A stretch of DNA of 64,000 bases from Paraspadella gotoi (Eukaryota; Chaetognatha). Shown here piece after piece: positions 22,476 through 33,977 of the stretch. The first letter of the stretch is position 1; each line of letters opens with the position of its first letter. Both the position numbers and the translations under genes were made by a program. The notes beneath the pieces are model-generated. The model searched no databases and had not been told where the DNA came from. It was given only the letters and a program-made list of their open reading frames with translations. The stretch lies in assembly GCA_051294375.1 (NCBI GenBank), contig CM119267.1, positions 6,928,550-6,992,549 of the forward strand, given 5' to 3'.

Positions 22476-22797
22476 CTCGTACTCGATCTCAATAAATCCG
22501 TCTCCAACGCTCAATCGAAAATTTGACACGCGACTCCAGAAGACTCTCAAGCGGAGGATGTGAGAGCCAAATCCGGATCAGCCCGACCTTTTTTTCTGAT
22601 GTGGTTAGCGCTGCTGTTGTTGTCGGTGATGTTGTTGTTTTTATTATGATTGTTTTGTGTTGTTTTCGTTGTAAAAATACTTATTACTTACTAATTTTCA
22701 ATTATCTAAATCATTCACTAAATATTCGTTAAAATGTTTTTCGACGAAAACAGGAAAGGAATCGAACGACAAGAGATTTATTGCCAGATAGACTCGA

Positions 22798-22831
<34 letters not shown>

Positions 22832-23002
22832 NNNNNNNNNNNNNNNNNNNNNNNNNNNNNNNNNNNNNNNNNNNNNNNNNNNNNNNNNNNNNNNNNNNNN
22901 NNNNNNNNNNNNNNNNNNNNNNNNNNNNNNNNNNNNNNNNNNNNNNNNNNNNNNNNNNNNNNNNNNNNNNNNNNNNNNNNNNNNNNNNNNNNNNNNNNNN
23001 NN
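22832..23002. other. Assembly gap (171 N)
   Basis: Undetermined bases starting inside a CT-dinucleotide tract, in the spacer of palindrome A. Confidence 0.99.
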
Positions 23003-23263
23003 CTTGAATTCCCCGGAGGAGTGGTTGCCTCCGGGATCCATCACTTCTTAAGCCGTAGATCACGAGGTGGCGGAAGACGACGACGACGACGACGACGACG
23101 ACGAAGAGGACGAGAAGAACGACGACGACGAGAGTGTCGAGTCGCCGTCGGGGTCGTCGTCGGGATCAGAATTCGATTCTCGATTCTGTAGCATCTGCCG
23201 CATTTGCTGCAATTTCTGCATCTGGTTTTCGATTTTAAAAAAGGGGTCATCAATTTTTGAGCC

Positions 23264-23534
23264 NNNNNNNNNNNNNNNNNNNNNNNNNNNNNNNNNNNNN
23301 NNNNNNNNNNNNNNNNNNNNNNNNNNNNNNNNNNNNNNNNNNNNNNNNNNNNNNNNNNNNNNNNNNNNNNNNNNNNNNNNNNNNNNNNNNNNNNNNNNNN
23401 NNNNNNNNNNNNNNNNNNNNNNNNNNNNNNNNNNNNNNNNNNNNNNNNNNNNNNNNNNNNNNNNNNNNNNNNNNNNNNNNNNNNNNNNNNNNNNNNNNNN
23501 NNNNNNNNNNNNNNNNNNNNNNNNNNNNNNNNNN
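23264..23534. other. Assembly gap (271 N)
   Basis: Undetermined bases followed by another CT tract. The known sequence between the two gaps (23,003-23,263) is GAC/GTC triplet-rich. Confidence 0.99.
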
Positions 23535-24650
23535 GAAAGGCGCTCAGCGCTCTCTCCTCTCTCTCTTCTCTCCTCTTCTCTCTCTCTCTCATTCTCTCTC
23601 TCTCTCTCTTCTCTCGTCTTCCTCTCTCTCCATCTCTCTCTTCTCCTCCTCGTCCTCTATCCCGCTTCGAATTGACCTGCACTTCCGCTCATACACATCC
23701 AAAATCACTCTCGTTTTACAATCAGATAAAATCGGTCACGAGCGCTTCTCTTTAGAGAGATAAAAACCGCTAATGAAGAGATAGCAAACTCAGGCGAAAA
23801 ATCAATGCAAAATTTTTTTTTGTTTAAAATTTTTCATAATGAAAGGAAATCATGGATTTTTTAAAAAAATCGAGTATTGTTCTGTTTTAATTATTTCGTC
23901 CAGCAAACCTAAAAAATAATAACTTTAAAAGTCATCTAACGCATTGAAGTAGTATAATAACAGTAAAAAATAATTAAAAAGAGGACATTGACTAATTTTG
24001 GTAAGCGTAGAGGTTAATTTAAAATTGAAAGCATAATCTTTTATAAAAATATGGAAAACTAACGAATTCTACGAATTGATGAGAATTGGAATATTACAAA
24101 CACGTTATATCACATTAAATATATATTTTAATGTAAAAATAACATAGAAAACCCCTTTAATTGAATTTACCATCATTAAGTTTAAACCTTAAACTCTCTT
24201 AGAATAAAGATTTCCTTCACAAAACAAAACATTCTTTAAAACTTTAATAAAATATTAATTGTCATAGAACTTCGAAATCCTCTTCTCATCATTGGCAGAA
24301 AAAAAAGCGTTTAGTTTAGTTTAGTTTAGTTTTGTTTTAGTTCAGATTTTTTCGTCAAAAAAAAAATTTGTTTCCAAGAAGAAGAAACAGTTGACGGAGA
24401 CCGACCGACCGACCAATCGACGGAGGGAAGTTGAAAGCGAAGAAAACTCGTGACGCAATGAAAAAGGAATTCGCAAAAAAAAAAAAGAAAAAGAAAAAGA
24501 AAAAGAAACGTCACGCAATAGAAAACGAAACAAAAAAAAAAGATTCTTAAACATTTGTATTTTTATTTCCATCACAAGTCAATCCGAGGCTAAGTTATGC
24601 GCGGCCGTGCTTGAGATAGCTTGTAAGCGATACAAGCAAAAGAAAGTTAT
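23535..24650. other. CT tract and AT-rich sequence, no gene seen
   Basis: A CT tract to about 23,660, then ordinary AT-rich DNA with short poly-A and (TTTAG)n runs near 24,310. No exon is supported. Confidence 0.4.
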
Positions 24651-24734
24651 GTGGCCTTAAAAATTCATCCGAAGATGGCAGAGGAGACGCGTCGGTGGAA
24701 ACCGCGAGCGCGCGTAAAGATTTCACGCCTCGTC

Positions 24735-26110
24735 GTCGTCGTCGTCGTCGTCGTCGTCTCGTGGTCGTCGTCGTCGTCGACTTCGTTCTTATTTCTTTGC
24801 GCGCGCGAGTCACACCGCGATCGCCACGCGGTCACCGGGCTTCTGGAGGCGAGAGCCAGGTTTCGTATTGTGCGCCTGAGTGGGAGAGGCGCAGGGAGAG
24901 AGAGAGAGAGAGAAGAGAGAAGAGAGGAAGGGAGACGGGAGGGAGGAGCTGGAGAGGAGAGAGAGAAGAGCGGGGAGGACGAGAGGGGGAGAGGAGGAGA
25001 AAAGCAAGAGGGCAGACAAGAGAGAGAGGAATAGATGCGAGGAAGAGAGAGGGGGAGGAGGGGAGAGGAGAGACGAGGAGAGGAGGGAGAGATGAGAGGA
25101 GTGGAGAGGGAGGGAGAGGAGGAGGGAGAGGGGAGAGGAGAGAGTGAGAGGAAGAGAGAGCGGAGGGGAAGGAGGGAGAAGGGAGGGAGAGGAGAAGGGG
25201 AAGAGAGAGAGAGAGGAGAGGGAGAGAGAGACGAGAGAGAGAGATTTCAAAAGAAAAGAAAAGTCCGTAATGGAGAGATTTGGGAAAGCAAAAGAAAAAA
25301 AAAGAAAGAAAGAATAAAGATAAGAAAAATAAAGAAAGAAAGAAAGTAAAGAAAAGAGATAAGAAAGAAAGATAAGAAAGAAAAGAAAGAAGAAAAGAAA
25401 AGAAAGAAAGAAAGAAAGGAAAGAAAAAGGAAAAATAAGAAAGGAAAGAAAGTGACGAGAAAAAAGGTAGACGGACCGTCTACAAGCGCTACCTCTTCTT
25501 GCTTTTTCTTCCGGTCCCCGCTCGGTTCTCCGCTTTCTCCACCGGATAGGTTCGCCTGAAATTGTGAAATGCGGAACCGCGCCAGGTGTCCCGTTTGGGC
25601 CACAGGCGTAGCAATAAAATACCGAAAAGCGGATCAAAGAGCGGTGACACCGAAGACGGAAAGTCGAGAAATGACCCGTCCGTCACAGACAGAATACGAC
25701 GCAATGCCCAAGGGGAAAAAAGAAAAGAAAGAGAAGAAACAAAGAAAAAGAAAAGAAAAGGGAAAAAAGAGAAAAGGAGGAAAGAGGAAAAAGAGGAGAA
25801 GAAGAAGAGAAAAGAAGAAAAGGAGAAAGAAAGAAAAGGGAAGAAGGAGAAAAGGAAGAAAAAGAGGAAGAAGAAGAAGAAGAAAACAAAAAAAAAAGAG
25901 GAGAAAAAGAGGAAAGAGGCAAAAGAGGAAGAGAAGAAAGAAGGAAAAAACAAAGGAGAAAAAAAAGAAAAGAAAAAGGGAAAGAGGAGAAAAGGGGAAA
26001 GGAGGAAAAAGAGAGAAAAGAGAAAAGAAGAAAGAAGAAAAAAGGAGAAAAAGAAAGAAAAAAAGGAAAGAGGAGAAAAAGAAATTTTTAAAATGAAAAA
26101 GACGAAATGA
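24735..26110. repeat. GTC triplets and long purine-rich block
   Basis: (GTC)n at 24,735-24,785, then GA-rich DNA from 24,890 to about 25,460 and again from 25,720 to 26,110. A non-repetitive island at about 25,470-25,715 separates the two. Arg/Glu and Lys-rich frames are artefacts. The island is open in several frames but I recognise nothing in it. Confidence 0.7.
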
Positions 26111-28800
26111 AAAAAAAAATCGGGAGGGAGTCGTAAGAAGAGGAGGAGGCTTTCTGCACATTTTTCAGGTCGTTCATGTCATTCTACAGGCCGAGAGGAA
26201 CGGCTTCTCATTTGCATATTCCAATAAAAGAACATCCACGATTTAGGGGGGGGATAATTCCGTTTCTATTATTCTTTTTATTTATATTTATTTCTCCTTT
26301 TTTTTCGCCACGCTCGATTTGGAATAATTTCTTTCACTTTCTAAATGTTCCGCGCTCGTAGTAATGAGGGATTTTTTCGGGTTTTGAAACGTTTACGGAA
26401 TCTCAAAGCCACATGCGTCGAATTGATTAAAAAATGTCCCTCGAGGTCCGATGAACGATGTCGATTATGACGACGTTGGACGACCGACGAAGACGACGAC
26501 GACGTCGACGTCGACGACGATGACGATGAATGTGACGAAGATATGCGCGCGAAGTGACGGACCGGAGACCATGACGACGACGATGACAAAAAATGACGAC
26601 ACGAGGATGACGGAGAAAAACGACGAAAACGACGAATTCACAGACGACGATGATGACGAAAATGACCGACGACGAAAGACGACGACGAAAAACGAACGAA
26701 TCTGCCTGTCGACCTATGACGCGATTTATTACGGGAAACGCGAAACTTTCCCGTTCGCTTCTTTTTTTTTTCGCTTCTCTCGTCTTTTTTTTCTCTCTCT
26801 GATTTTTCATTTCGATCCAACCCCTTGACGTCCTTTCCCTCTTTTTTTCTTCCGGTTTTTCTTAAACACTTTTTCTTTTCTTGATCTTTTCTTTCTTTTT
26901 TCTTTTCCCTATTCTCGATCCCGTTTTTTCTTCCATTTTCTCCCATTTTTCTTTCTCATTTTTTTTCTTCCCTTTTTTGCTTCCCCTTTATCCTTCTTAT
27001 CCCATTTTTTTCCTTCTCTTTTTCTCGCACTTTTTGTCTCCTTTTCTTTACTCCTTATCTCTCGTCCCCCTTTCTTTCCATTTTTCTTCCTCATTTCTTA
27101 CATTTTTCTGGTAATTTTCACTCGTCCTTTTTTTTTTTTTCATTTTCTCCTTTCTCCTTGTCCCTCCCGCTTTTCCTTTCATTTTCCTCTCGTTTTTTTT
27201 TCCAATTTTCTCTCCTATACTTTCTTTCCCTTCTTCCATTTTTTTTCCTTTTTTCACCTTTTTTCTTCATTTTTCTCACATTTTTCTTTATTTTTCTGCC
27301 CTCTTTTTCATTCTTTTCTTTTCCACATTTTTTTAACCTTTCCTTATCCTTTTTTTCTTCCTAATAGATTATACCCTTTATCATGCATCTTCTCCCCCTT
27401 TTTGTTCCCTTTCCTACCTCAATCTCTCCATTTTCCCTCCATTTTCTCATTTCTCTCTTCTTTTTTTCCCCCCGTCGACTCTCTTAACTTTTTCCTTTTC
27501 TTATCTTTCGCCGATAATATTTTCGACTTTTCTCCCCCTCTAATTTTTTCTCTCTTTTCTTTTCTTTTCAAACGTTCTCTCTGCTTCGTCGTAACTTATC
27601 TCTTTCGATCTTTCCCTGGTTGAATCCTTGGCATTGATACCATTTCCTCCCTTTTCCTTTTCTCCCTTTTCCTTTCCTCCCTTTTAACCGCGAAAAGTGT
27701 GGCTCAAGATTTCTGAGAATGCTTTTTCATTCCCGGGGGAAATGAAGGAGAGTTCTAGATAAAGCCGAGAAATAAAAAGGCGTGACTATGAGCGGTGAAA
27801 GCGTTTTAAATGAGCATCAGGAGGGGAGACAAACCTTTTCCTTTTAAATACGGATCCGAGTCAATTATTTTCCGATGCAGCCAATTTATTTCCTTAGGTT
27901 TCGAACCTCGGATTTTACATATTTTTGCTAAATTTGTTAATACATATCAGAAAGAGCCGAATAGGTTTTCGCCAGCATGCACGCGTTTTCCTCATCATTT
28001 CTCTTCATTCCTCTTCCCCCTTCCTCCGGAGATTGCAGGTCGAGTCCAGGGTTTATGTTTTTCATTCACGCTCTTTTTTCTCCTTTCTCTCTAACCAGAT
28101 CGCACTCCCGTTCAGCTTCTTCCCGATTTAGGCCGGCTTACGATATACATTGCCCGCTTTCCGCCAATTTGCCTTTTTTTACCTACCGATGGAGCTACAG
28201 CCAGAACAACCCGACCTTAGTTAGAGTGCGCCCATGACGTCCGCCTCGAACCCTTTACGCACGAAAAACTCGCCCAGAGTCCTGTGCTGCATTACCAACT
28301 TTAAAACAACCCCCCCCCCAAAAAAAAATAACGCTTGGCTTCGAAGATCCAAAATAATTCAATAAACTCTAACACCGTCTTTTCTCTGCACCTACTGCTT
28401 ATTCGCGTCTTAGTCAAATTTTAATCTGTATAATAAACTCGGCCTCAAATACATGAAATGCCGTATTTTTAGGCCATTTTGAGACTTATTTTTTTCCTAA
28501 ATCCTACCTCAAACATCACAATATCGTCATTCGCCACTTACCTCCTCCTCCTCTCCCCCTCCTCAACTTCCCTCCCGTTATTTCCCTCATATGCCCCCTT
28601 AGGCGCCTTGCGGCCCCTCTTCCTTCTCTTCCCCCCTCTAACTCCACCGCCCCCAAATTTTCTTTCTTCTCCCCGCTTTCCCGCCCGCCTGCTTTTCCTC
28701 CACCTGCCCCCTCTTTTCCACCCTAACCGCCTCGCTTTCCTCCACCACTGCCCCCCTCTTTCCTCCACCGCTGCCCCCCTCTTTTCGCCACTCGCGACAG

Positions 28801-28997
28801 CGGATCGAGTGGGAGATCTTCCGAACATCAGCGACCCTCCTCATCCTGACGGCGTTGTTGTGGCCGGTCATCCTCTGCTCCAACTATCCTCGTCGTCGCC
28901 TCCGTCGCTCGATTCCGTCGCCTCCACACTCAGACCAAACTTTCCTCCTCGCGTCTGGCTGTCTCTGTCAGACATCTTTATAGGACTCTTATTCCGG
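28801..28997 (+). pseudogene. Inverted copy of GPCR TM1-TM2 exon
   Basis: Matches the exon at 18,784-18,599 and is read on the plus strand between a CAG acceptor and GGGTGAGG. It has several indels relative to that copy and is not open throughout. At three places where the other copy breaks frame it helps define the likely correct base. Called pseudogene for its broken frame; it may only be an error-rich assembly duplicate. Confidence 0.7.
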
Positions 28998-29096
28998 GTG
29001 AGGATTTCGGTTCCGCGTTGTCGTCGTTCTTTGCGCTTTTCTGAAGTTGTTGTTGTTTTTTTCTGTCATCGTTTATTATATTATATTAAAGCATCT

Positions 29097-30360
29097 AATA
29101 CTTAAGGAGTGGTCTTTTCCATACAATTGAAACATTCTTTGAAATATTTTCCCACTTCATTGATAGGGAAGCCAGGTACTCTGGGAGTGAATATAACGAG
29201 ACTGTGTGAAAGGTCCTGATGAAACTTGCAGGGACCTGGCTTGTGTCATTATCTTGGTAAGAGTGATGGGAGGCCTTAAACGGCACCAAAGCCTGTCCAA
29301 GTCAGGGGCAAGATAGTTATTTATTAAATGAATGGATAATTTTTATATTGGTTGGTACCAATTTCATAAAATTCCAGCTCCTTGTATTTTGATGCTAAGT
29401 GCGGAGTACAATAAGTATTCCCCGATCTATATACTTAAAGGGAGTGGGTCTTTTCAATACAATTGAAATTCTTTGAAATATTTTCACTTATTGATAGGGG
29501 AAGCCAGGTACTCTGGGAGTGAATAAACGAGACTGTGAAAGAAGTCTTGATTGAAAACTTGCAGGGACCTGCTATGTCATTATTCTTGTAAGAGTGGAGG
29601 CCTTAAACCACCAAAGGCCTGTCCTAAAGTCAGGGCAGATAGCTTATTTATTAAATGAATGGAAGTAATTTTTTATTATTGGTTGTACGCAATTTCATAA
29701 ATTCAGTCCTTGTATTTTGATGCTAGTGCGGAGTACAATAAGTATTCCCCGATTCTAATACTTAAGGGAGTGTCTTTTCATACAATTGAAACATTCCTTT
29801 GAAAATATTTTCCACTTCATTGAATAGGGAAGGCGCAGGTACTCTGGGAGTTGAATAAACGAGACTGTGAAAGAAGTCTTGATTGAAACTTGCAGGGACC
29901 TGCCCTATGTCATCTATTCTTGTAGAGCGATGGAGGCCTTAACACAAAGCCTGTCAAGTCAAGGGGCAAGATAGCTTATTTATTAAATGAATGGATAATT
30001 TTTTTATATTGGTTGTACCAATTTCATAAAATTCAGCTCCTTGTATTTTGATGCTAGTGCGGAGTAACAATAAAGTATTCCCGATGCTAATACTTAAGGG
30101 AGTGGTCTTTTTCATAAGCATTGAAAATTTCCTTTGAAATAATTTTCCACTTCATTGATAGGGAGCCAGGGTACTCTGGGAGTGAATAAACGAGACTGTG
30201 AAAGAGTCTTGATTGAAAACTTGCAGGGACCTGCTATGTCATGTATCTTGTAAGAGTGATGGAGGCCTTAAACCACCAAGCGCTGTCAAGTCAGGGGCAA
30301 GATAGCTTATTTATTAAATGAATGGATAATTTTTTATATTGGTTGTAACCAATTTCATTA
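29097..30360. repeat. Inverted tandem array of the 322-bp repeat, about four units
   Basis: Four units of the same repeat as at 17.6-18.5 kb, in the opposite orientation, with an indel every few tens of bases. The unit number differs from the left arm (three). Confidence 0.85.
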
Positions 30361-31204
30361 TATTAATATATACCTATATTATAGATTATATTAATATTAT
30401 ATTTATATTATTTATAATTATACAAATGAAATTGGCAAAATTACTTGTTTCACTATTTAAGTGTTAGATTTTAATAATATTCAATTAAAATTAAATATTA
30501 CAAATTCTATATTTTTAATATTTATTATTATTTTTATTAATTTAGTTTTTGATAATACTAAATCTGAAAATAATATTTATGGATGTATCTTGTAAAGAAG
30601 ACGAACGCCAGTCGTTTTGTACCAATTTTTTATCTATTCACATCGCGAGAAGTTTTTAAACTAAACGCGACGAAATAAAAAATTGTTGTGATTTCTTTTG
30701 TTGCTATTTTTAGAAACGAAGATGGAATCAACGATGAAAGTTGGGAGGGAAAGAAGTGAGTGGGCGACGCAGAATCGTTGACGTCTTTCTGGCGATGGGA
30801 TGATGCCAATTTGGAGCCCATTCACGGTTTTATGGGCAAAGTAGCTGTTGCAGAAATGTATGTCGCTGTTGTGAATGGAGTTAATGGTTTTTTGTGGTAA
30901 ATAGCGTTTGTTAGCAACCTATTCCTTCATATCTTTCCTCTCTCACTCTCACTCTCTCTCTGCTCTCTGATAGTTCTCTCTCGAGTCATTCTCTCTCTCG
31001 TCTCTCTCTCTCTAAATCCTGTCATGATCTGGGATGACAAGGGAGTTGGTTCTCTTTCGACACGTGATGTATTTTCTCCAGAGAGAGACCCTCAATTCTC
31101 ACCTCATTCAAAATCAATTTCTCTTTCTCTCTCTCTCTCTCTCTCTTCTCTCTCCCTATCACTTCTCAATCTCTACTCCTCTCTCACTCTCTTTTTTCAT
31201 GCAG

Positions 31205-31289
31205 TATTGCTTCTGACGGAAAATAAAGCGCTCACATCATCGAAATCGTGATCACTTATGCCTGATGCCTGCACTGGCGCCATTTCTGG
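31205..31289 (+). pseudogene. Inverted copy of GPCR TM3-start exon
   Basis: Matches 16,787-16,707: TGCAG acceptor, TATTGCTTCTGACGG, and a GGGTAAGTC donor. It is 85 instead of 81 bases, with several indels that destroy the reading frame. Confidence 0.7.
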
Positions 31290-31582
31290 GTAAGTCATTG
31301 GCGGAAGGCTTCCACGGGTTATTTCCAATTGAATTGTAAAAGTTTGCCGGCGTCGGTTAAAAAACGTTTTTCTGAAATTCATTATCACGCTTTCTACTTT
31401 ATTTACAAAATAATATTTTCTTTTCCTACTCTTCTTACTTTCTTTTCCTCCTTTCTTTCCATCTTATTGTTTATTCTTCTTTCCACCTACCCTGTTTACT
31501 TTTCTATATTTATTTTCTTTTTTTTTCTTTCTTCTTCCGTTCGCGAGAAAATCTCATGTTCGCTTTTTTTTTCTTTTCAATG

Positions 31583-31607
31583 NNNNNNNNNNNNNNNNNN
31601 NNNNNNN
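31583..31607. other. Assembly gap (25 N) between two palindromes
   Basis: Exactly 25 undetermined bases at the outer end of palindrome A and just before palindrome B begins. It corresponds to the position of the gap at 16,328 in the other arm. Confidence 0.99.
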
Positions 31608-31923
31608 TCTCTTCTTTGTGATCATTGACGTTTGAGTCGAAAGAAAGTGCGTGATACTTCTCGGTCGAGTGAACCGACTCGAACTGACAATATGCGGTCA
31701 GTCAATTTGTAATAAATGAAAAGATTTTCGTTTCTTAAACATAATTATCGAAAAGAACTAATCAATTGTTAGTTACCATGACGTCAGAGCTAAAAAATAC
31801 AAAACAAGAAATTATATCTTAAAAGTGATTATTTTGGTTGCACTATTGAAACTAAATTTAACTAAATTAAACTTGAGAAATTGTCATATTTCAGATTTCA
31901 GAAATCGATCATATTCATTATTC

Positions 31924-32115
31924 GGCTCTCTTTTCCAAAAAGCACCATTTTCCTTAATTTCCTTAATTCCCCAGACTTAATCCTTAATCTTTAACCTCAA
32001 CCCCTAATTCCTAACTCTTAATCTCTAACCCTTAATCCCTAATCTTTAATGCCTAACCCTAATCCTTATTCTAATTCTTATCCTTTCCTTAACCCTTATC
32101 TTTGGCCCTAAAAAA
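31924..32115. mobile_element. MITE-like element with TTAGGG-like interior (copy 3)
   Basis: Left end GGCTCTCTTTTCCAAAAAGC, then CCCTAATCC/CTTAACC-type words, ending near GGCCCTAAAAAA. Duplicated in inverted orientation at about 35,850-36,045 as part of palindrome B. Confidence 0.5.
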
Positions 32116-32282
32116 AAAAAATAAATAAATTCCTAATTTAATATTCAAAATTCCATTGGGTGCAAAGATGGAAATTGATTGATTGATTTTAAAACCCGAG
32201 ACGTCCGTTCTTCGTTCCGTGATTGACTGACTCTTTCAAACTCTTTTCATTCGTGGGCTGCGATCACGTGCAGGGCGGCCCG

Positions 32283-32372
32283 TAACGCGTGAAAGGCGTC
32301 TATTGGTCCGTTCCAATCACGTGACAGACCGGCTCAGCGCGACTGATTGGCCGGATCCGGTTTCCGGTTTTT
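32283..32372. promoter_or_regulatory. Promoter-like block with CCAAT boxes and an E-box
   Basis: A GC-rich stretch with ATTGG (32,299), CCAATCACGTGAC (32,313) and GATTGGCC (32,343): three CCAAT-type sites and a CACGTG palindrome within about 60 bp. An inverted copy is at about 35,598-35,690. No transcription start or adjacent exon could be tied to it, so the assignment is by motif clustering only. Confidence 0.3.
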
Positions 32373-32499
32373 CCCTCTGATGCCATCCGGACCGGAGGAG
32401 TTTTTTCTTTCTGGAAGAACCACGCGTCCCGATTGCACGCGGGAAGCGAAGACGGCGGGATAGAGAAAGAAAGAAAAGTATTGGGGGGAAAAAGAAAAT

Positions 32500-32830
32500 G
32501 AAGGGAATCGTGGTAAAAAGAAAGTAGAGAGAGAGCAGAAAAGGGAAGAGACTGACAGAGAGAGAGAGAGGAGAAAGAGAGCGACGAAGAGGAGAGAGAG
32601 AGAGAGAAGAAGAAAGGTAAGAAGGAAAACAAAAGGACAGAGAGAGATAGAAAGAGATATCAGAGCGATTAAGAGAGCAGAAACCAGAAGCCAGACAAGA
32701 GGAGAGGGAGAAAGAGAAGAGAGACGAGAGAGAGAGACAGAGAAGAGAGAGAGAGAGAGAGAGCAGACGGGAGAGGAGAGAGAGAGAGAGAAAGAGATGT
32801 AGATAGACAGAAAGACAACGAAACAGAGAG
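32500..32830. repeat. GA-rich low-complexity block
   Basis: GAGAGA/AGAAAG repeats. The inverted, CT-rich counterpart is at about 35,130-35,440. Ser/Leu frames on the opposite strand are artefacts. Confidence 0.85.
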
Positions 32831-33172
32831 AGAAAAAACAATTAGAAACTAAAAAGAAGAGACACTAATTGACCATGAACCAAGACTTGGCTCTTCATCT
32901 TAATAATAGCTTCGGACTCAGCAAAAAGCATCTTTCGCCCAAAGGCAAGGAGGAACAAAAATAAAAACGACAACAACAACAACAACAATAACAATAACAA
33001 CAACGACAAACAACAAACACTTTCCGATATTTGGCAGTGAACTCTTCTTTCGGCTAAATTTCTTTCCTGCCTTTCGACGTAAACAAAAACCTGTTTGGGT
33101 TCCATCGCAAACCGGGGATCCATCGGAGGAAAACGCGCGCTTTTCATTCCAAAGGATCGGAAAAACCTTTCC

Positions 33173-33399
33173 GCACTATTTTCCCAAAGCGCCCAATTTC
33201 TGTTCTTAATCCTAAAATCTAATTTAATACCTTAACCAGGATCCTTAATCTCAAACCAAATAGTTAACCCAACCAAATTCTTAACCCCCAATCCCTAACT
33301 TAACCCCTCTCCATAACCACAGACTTAATCTTTAAACTTTAAAAAATTATCGTAATTTTGAATTTAAGCTGAAATTGGGCCCTTTTGAAAAATAGGGCC
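33173..33399. mobile_element. MITE-like element with TTAGGG-like interior (copy 4)
   Basis: The left end, GCACTATTTTCCCAAAGCGC then CCAATTTC, is mirrored by a right end that in reverse complement reads GGCCCTATTTTTCAAAAGGG then CCCAATTTC. The interior is degenerate CCTTAACC/CTTAATC words. About 227 bp, almost the same length as copy 2. An inverted duplicate is at about 34,550-34,785. Confidence 0.6.
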
Positions 33400-33880
33400 G
33401 CTTTATTGAGGAGGCTCTATGCCTGTCCGCCAAAACGCGATTAACTTCGACCATGAGCAGTGGGCACATCTTATCTTTTTCCATCTCTCTTTAACGATTT
33501 TCCCAGGAACTTAAGACCCCTTTCGCGCTGTACCCAAACTTTTTTTTTCGCTTTAATTTGCTTTTTTTTTTTCATTTCACCAATCGTTCTCCCACACGAG
33601 CGCTTAATTTGCTTTTTTGAATTCCTCGTCTTTCACACACAGTCATAATTGGTAGAATTGTAAGTTACAATTTAATGTGCATATGTATCATACAAAAAAA
33701 AAAATCAATGCGACTTATGAAATTCTGAGTTATTTTAGTTATTACTGGGCAGACAGGAAACTTAAAAAGGTATCTTTCAGACAAAGATCCTTAGTCTTGG
33801 GAAGGGAAAAAAAAGAGAAACCTGTTTGGTAGAAGTTTGTGTTTTTGATTAAGCGGCCAACCGATAAGTTGCGCATTCCT

Positions 33881-33905
33881 NNNNNNNNNNNNNNNNNNNN
33901 NNNNN
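33881..33905. other. Assembly gap (25 N) near the centre of palindrome B
   Basis: 25 undetermined bases directly where the left arm ends. About 72 bp of sequence follow before the right arm starts. Confidence 0.99.
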
Positions 33906-33977
33906 GTTTTTAACCTCCCCTTAATACGAAAACGGGTTTTTGTTTTTAGACTCACCCCCCTCTGAGAAAGACGCGAG

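Larger units (their letters stand above)
26110..31610. repeat. Right arm of large palindrome A (noisier copy)
   Basis: Reverse complement of about 16,340-21,350 with many one-base insertions and deletions, especially at 29.1-30.4 kb, where copies of the 322-bp repeat carry random-looking indels. That pattern resembles uncorrected long-read sequence rather than neutral divergence. A spacer of about 4.75 kb separates the arms. Confidence 0.8.
31632..33881. repeat. Left arm of palindrome B
   Basis: Returns in reverse complement at about 33,978-36,335. Landmarks: GTCGAAAGAAAGTGCG near 31,636 with its complement near 36,325, the CCAAT/E-box block near 32.3 kb with 35.65 kb, (GTT)n near 32.98 kb with 34.98 kb, and CGATAAGTTGCGCATTCCT ending at 33,880 with its complement from about 33,979. 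Confidence 0.85.

Noticed and set aside
21268-22563. 431-residue open frame on plus
   Set aside because: Almost entirely Phe/Ser/Leu/Pro from CT-rich repeats; no domain and no splice logic.
25569-26110. 175-residue Lys/Arg/Glu frames
   Set aside because: Translation of a purine-only tract; the complementary strand is equally open.
32842-33147. Minus-strand frame starting MKSARFPPMDPRF
   Set aside because: Looks protein-like at first but runs into a (GTT)n tract, and the inverted copy at 34.8 kb breaks the frame; no homology recognised.
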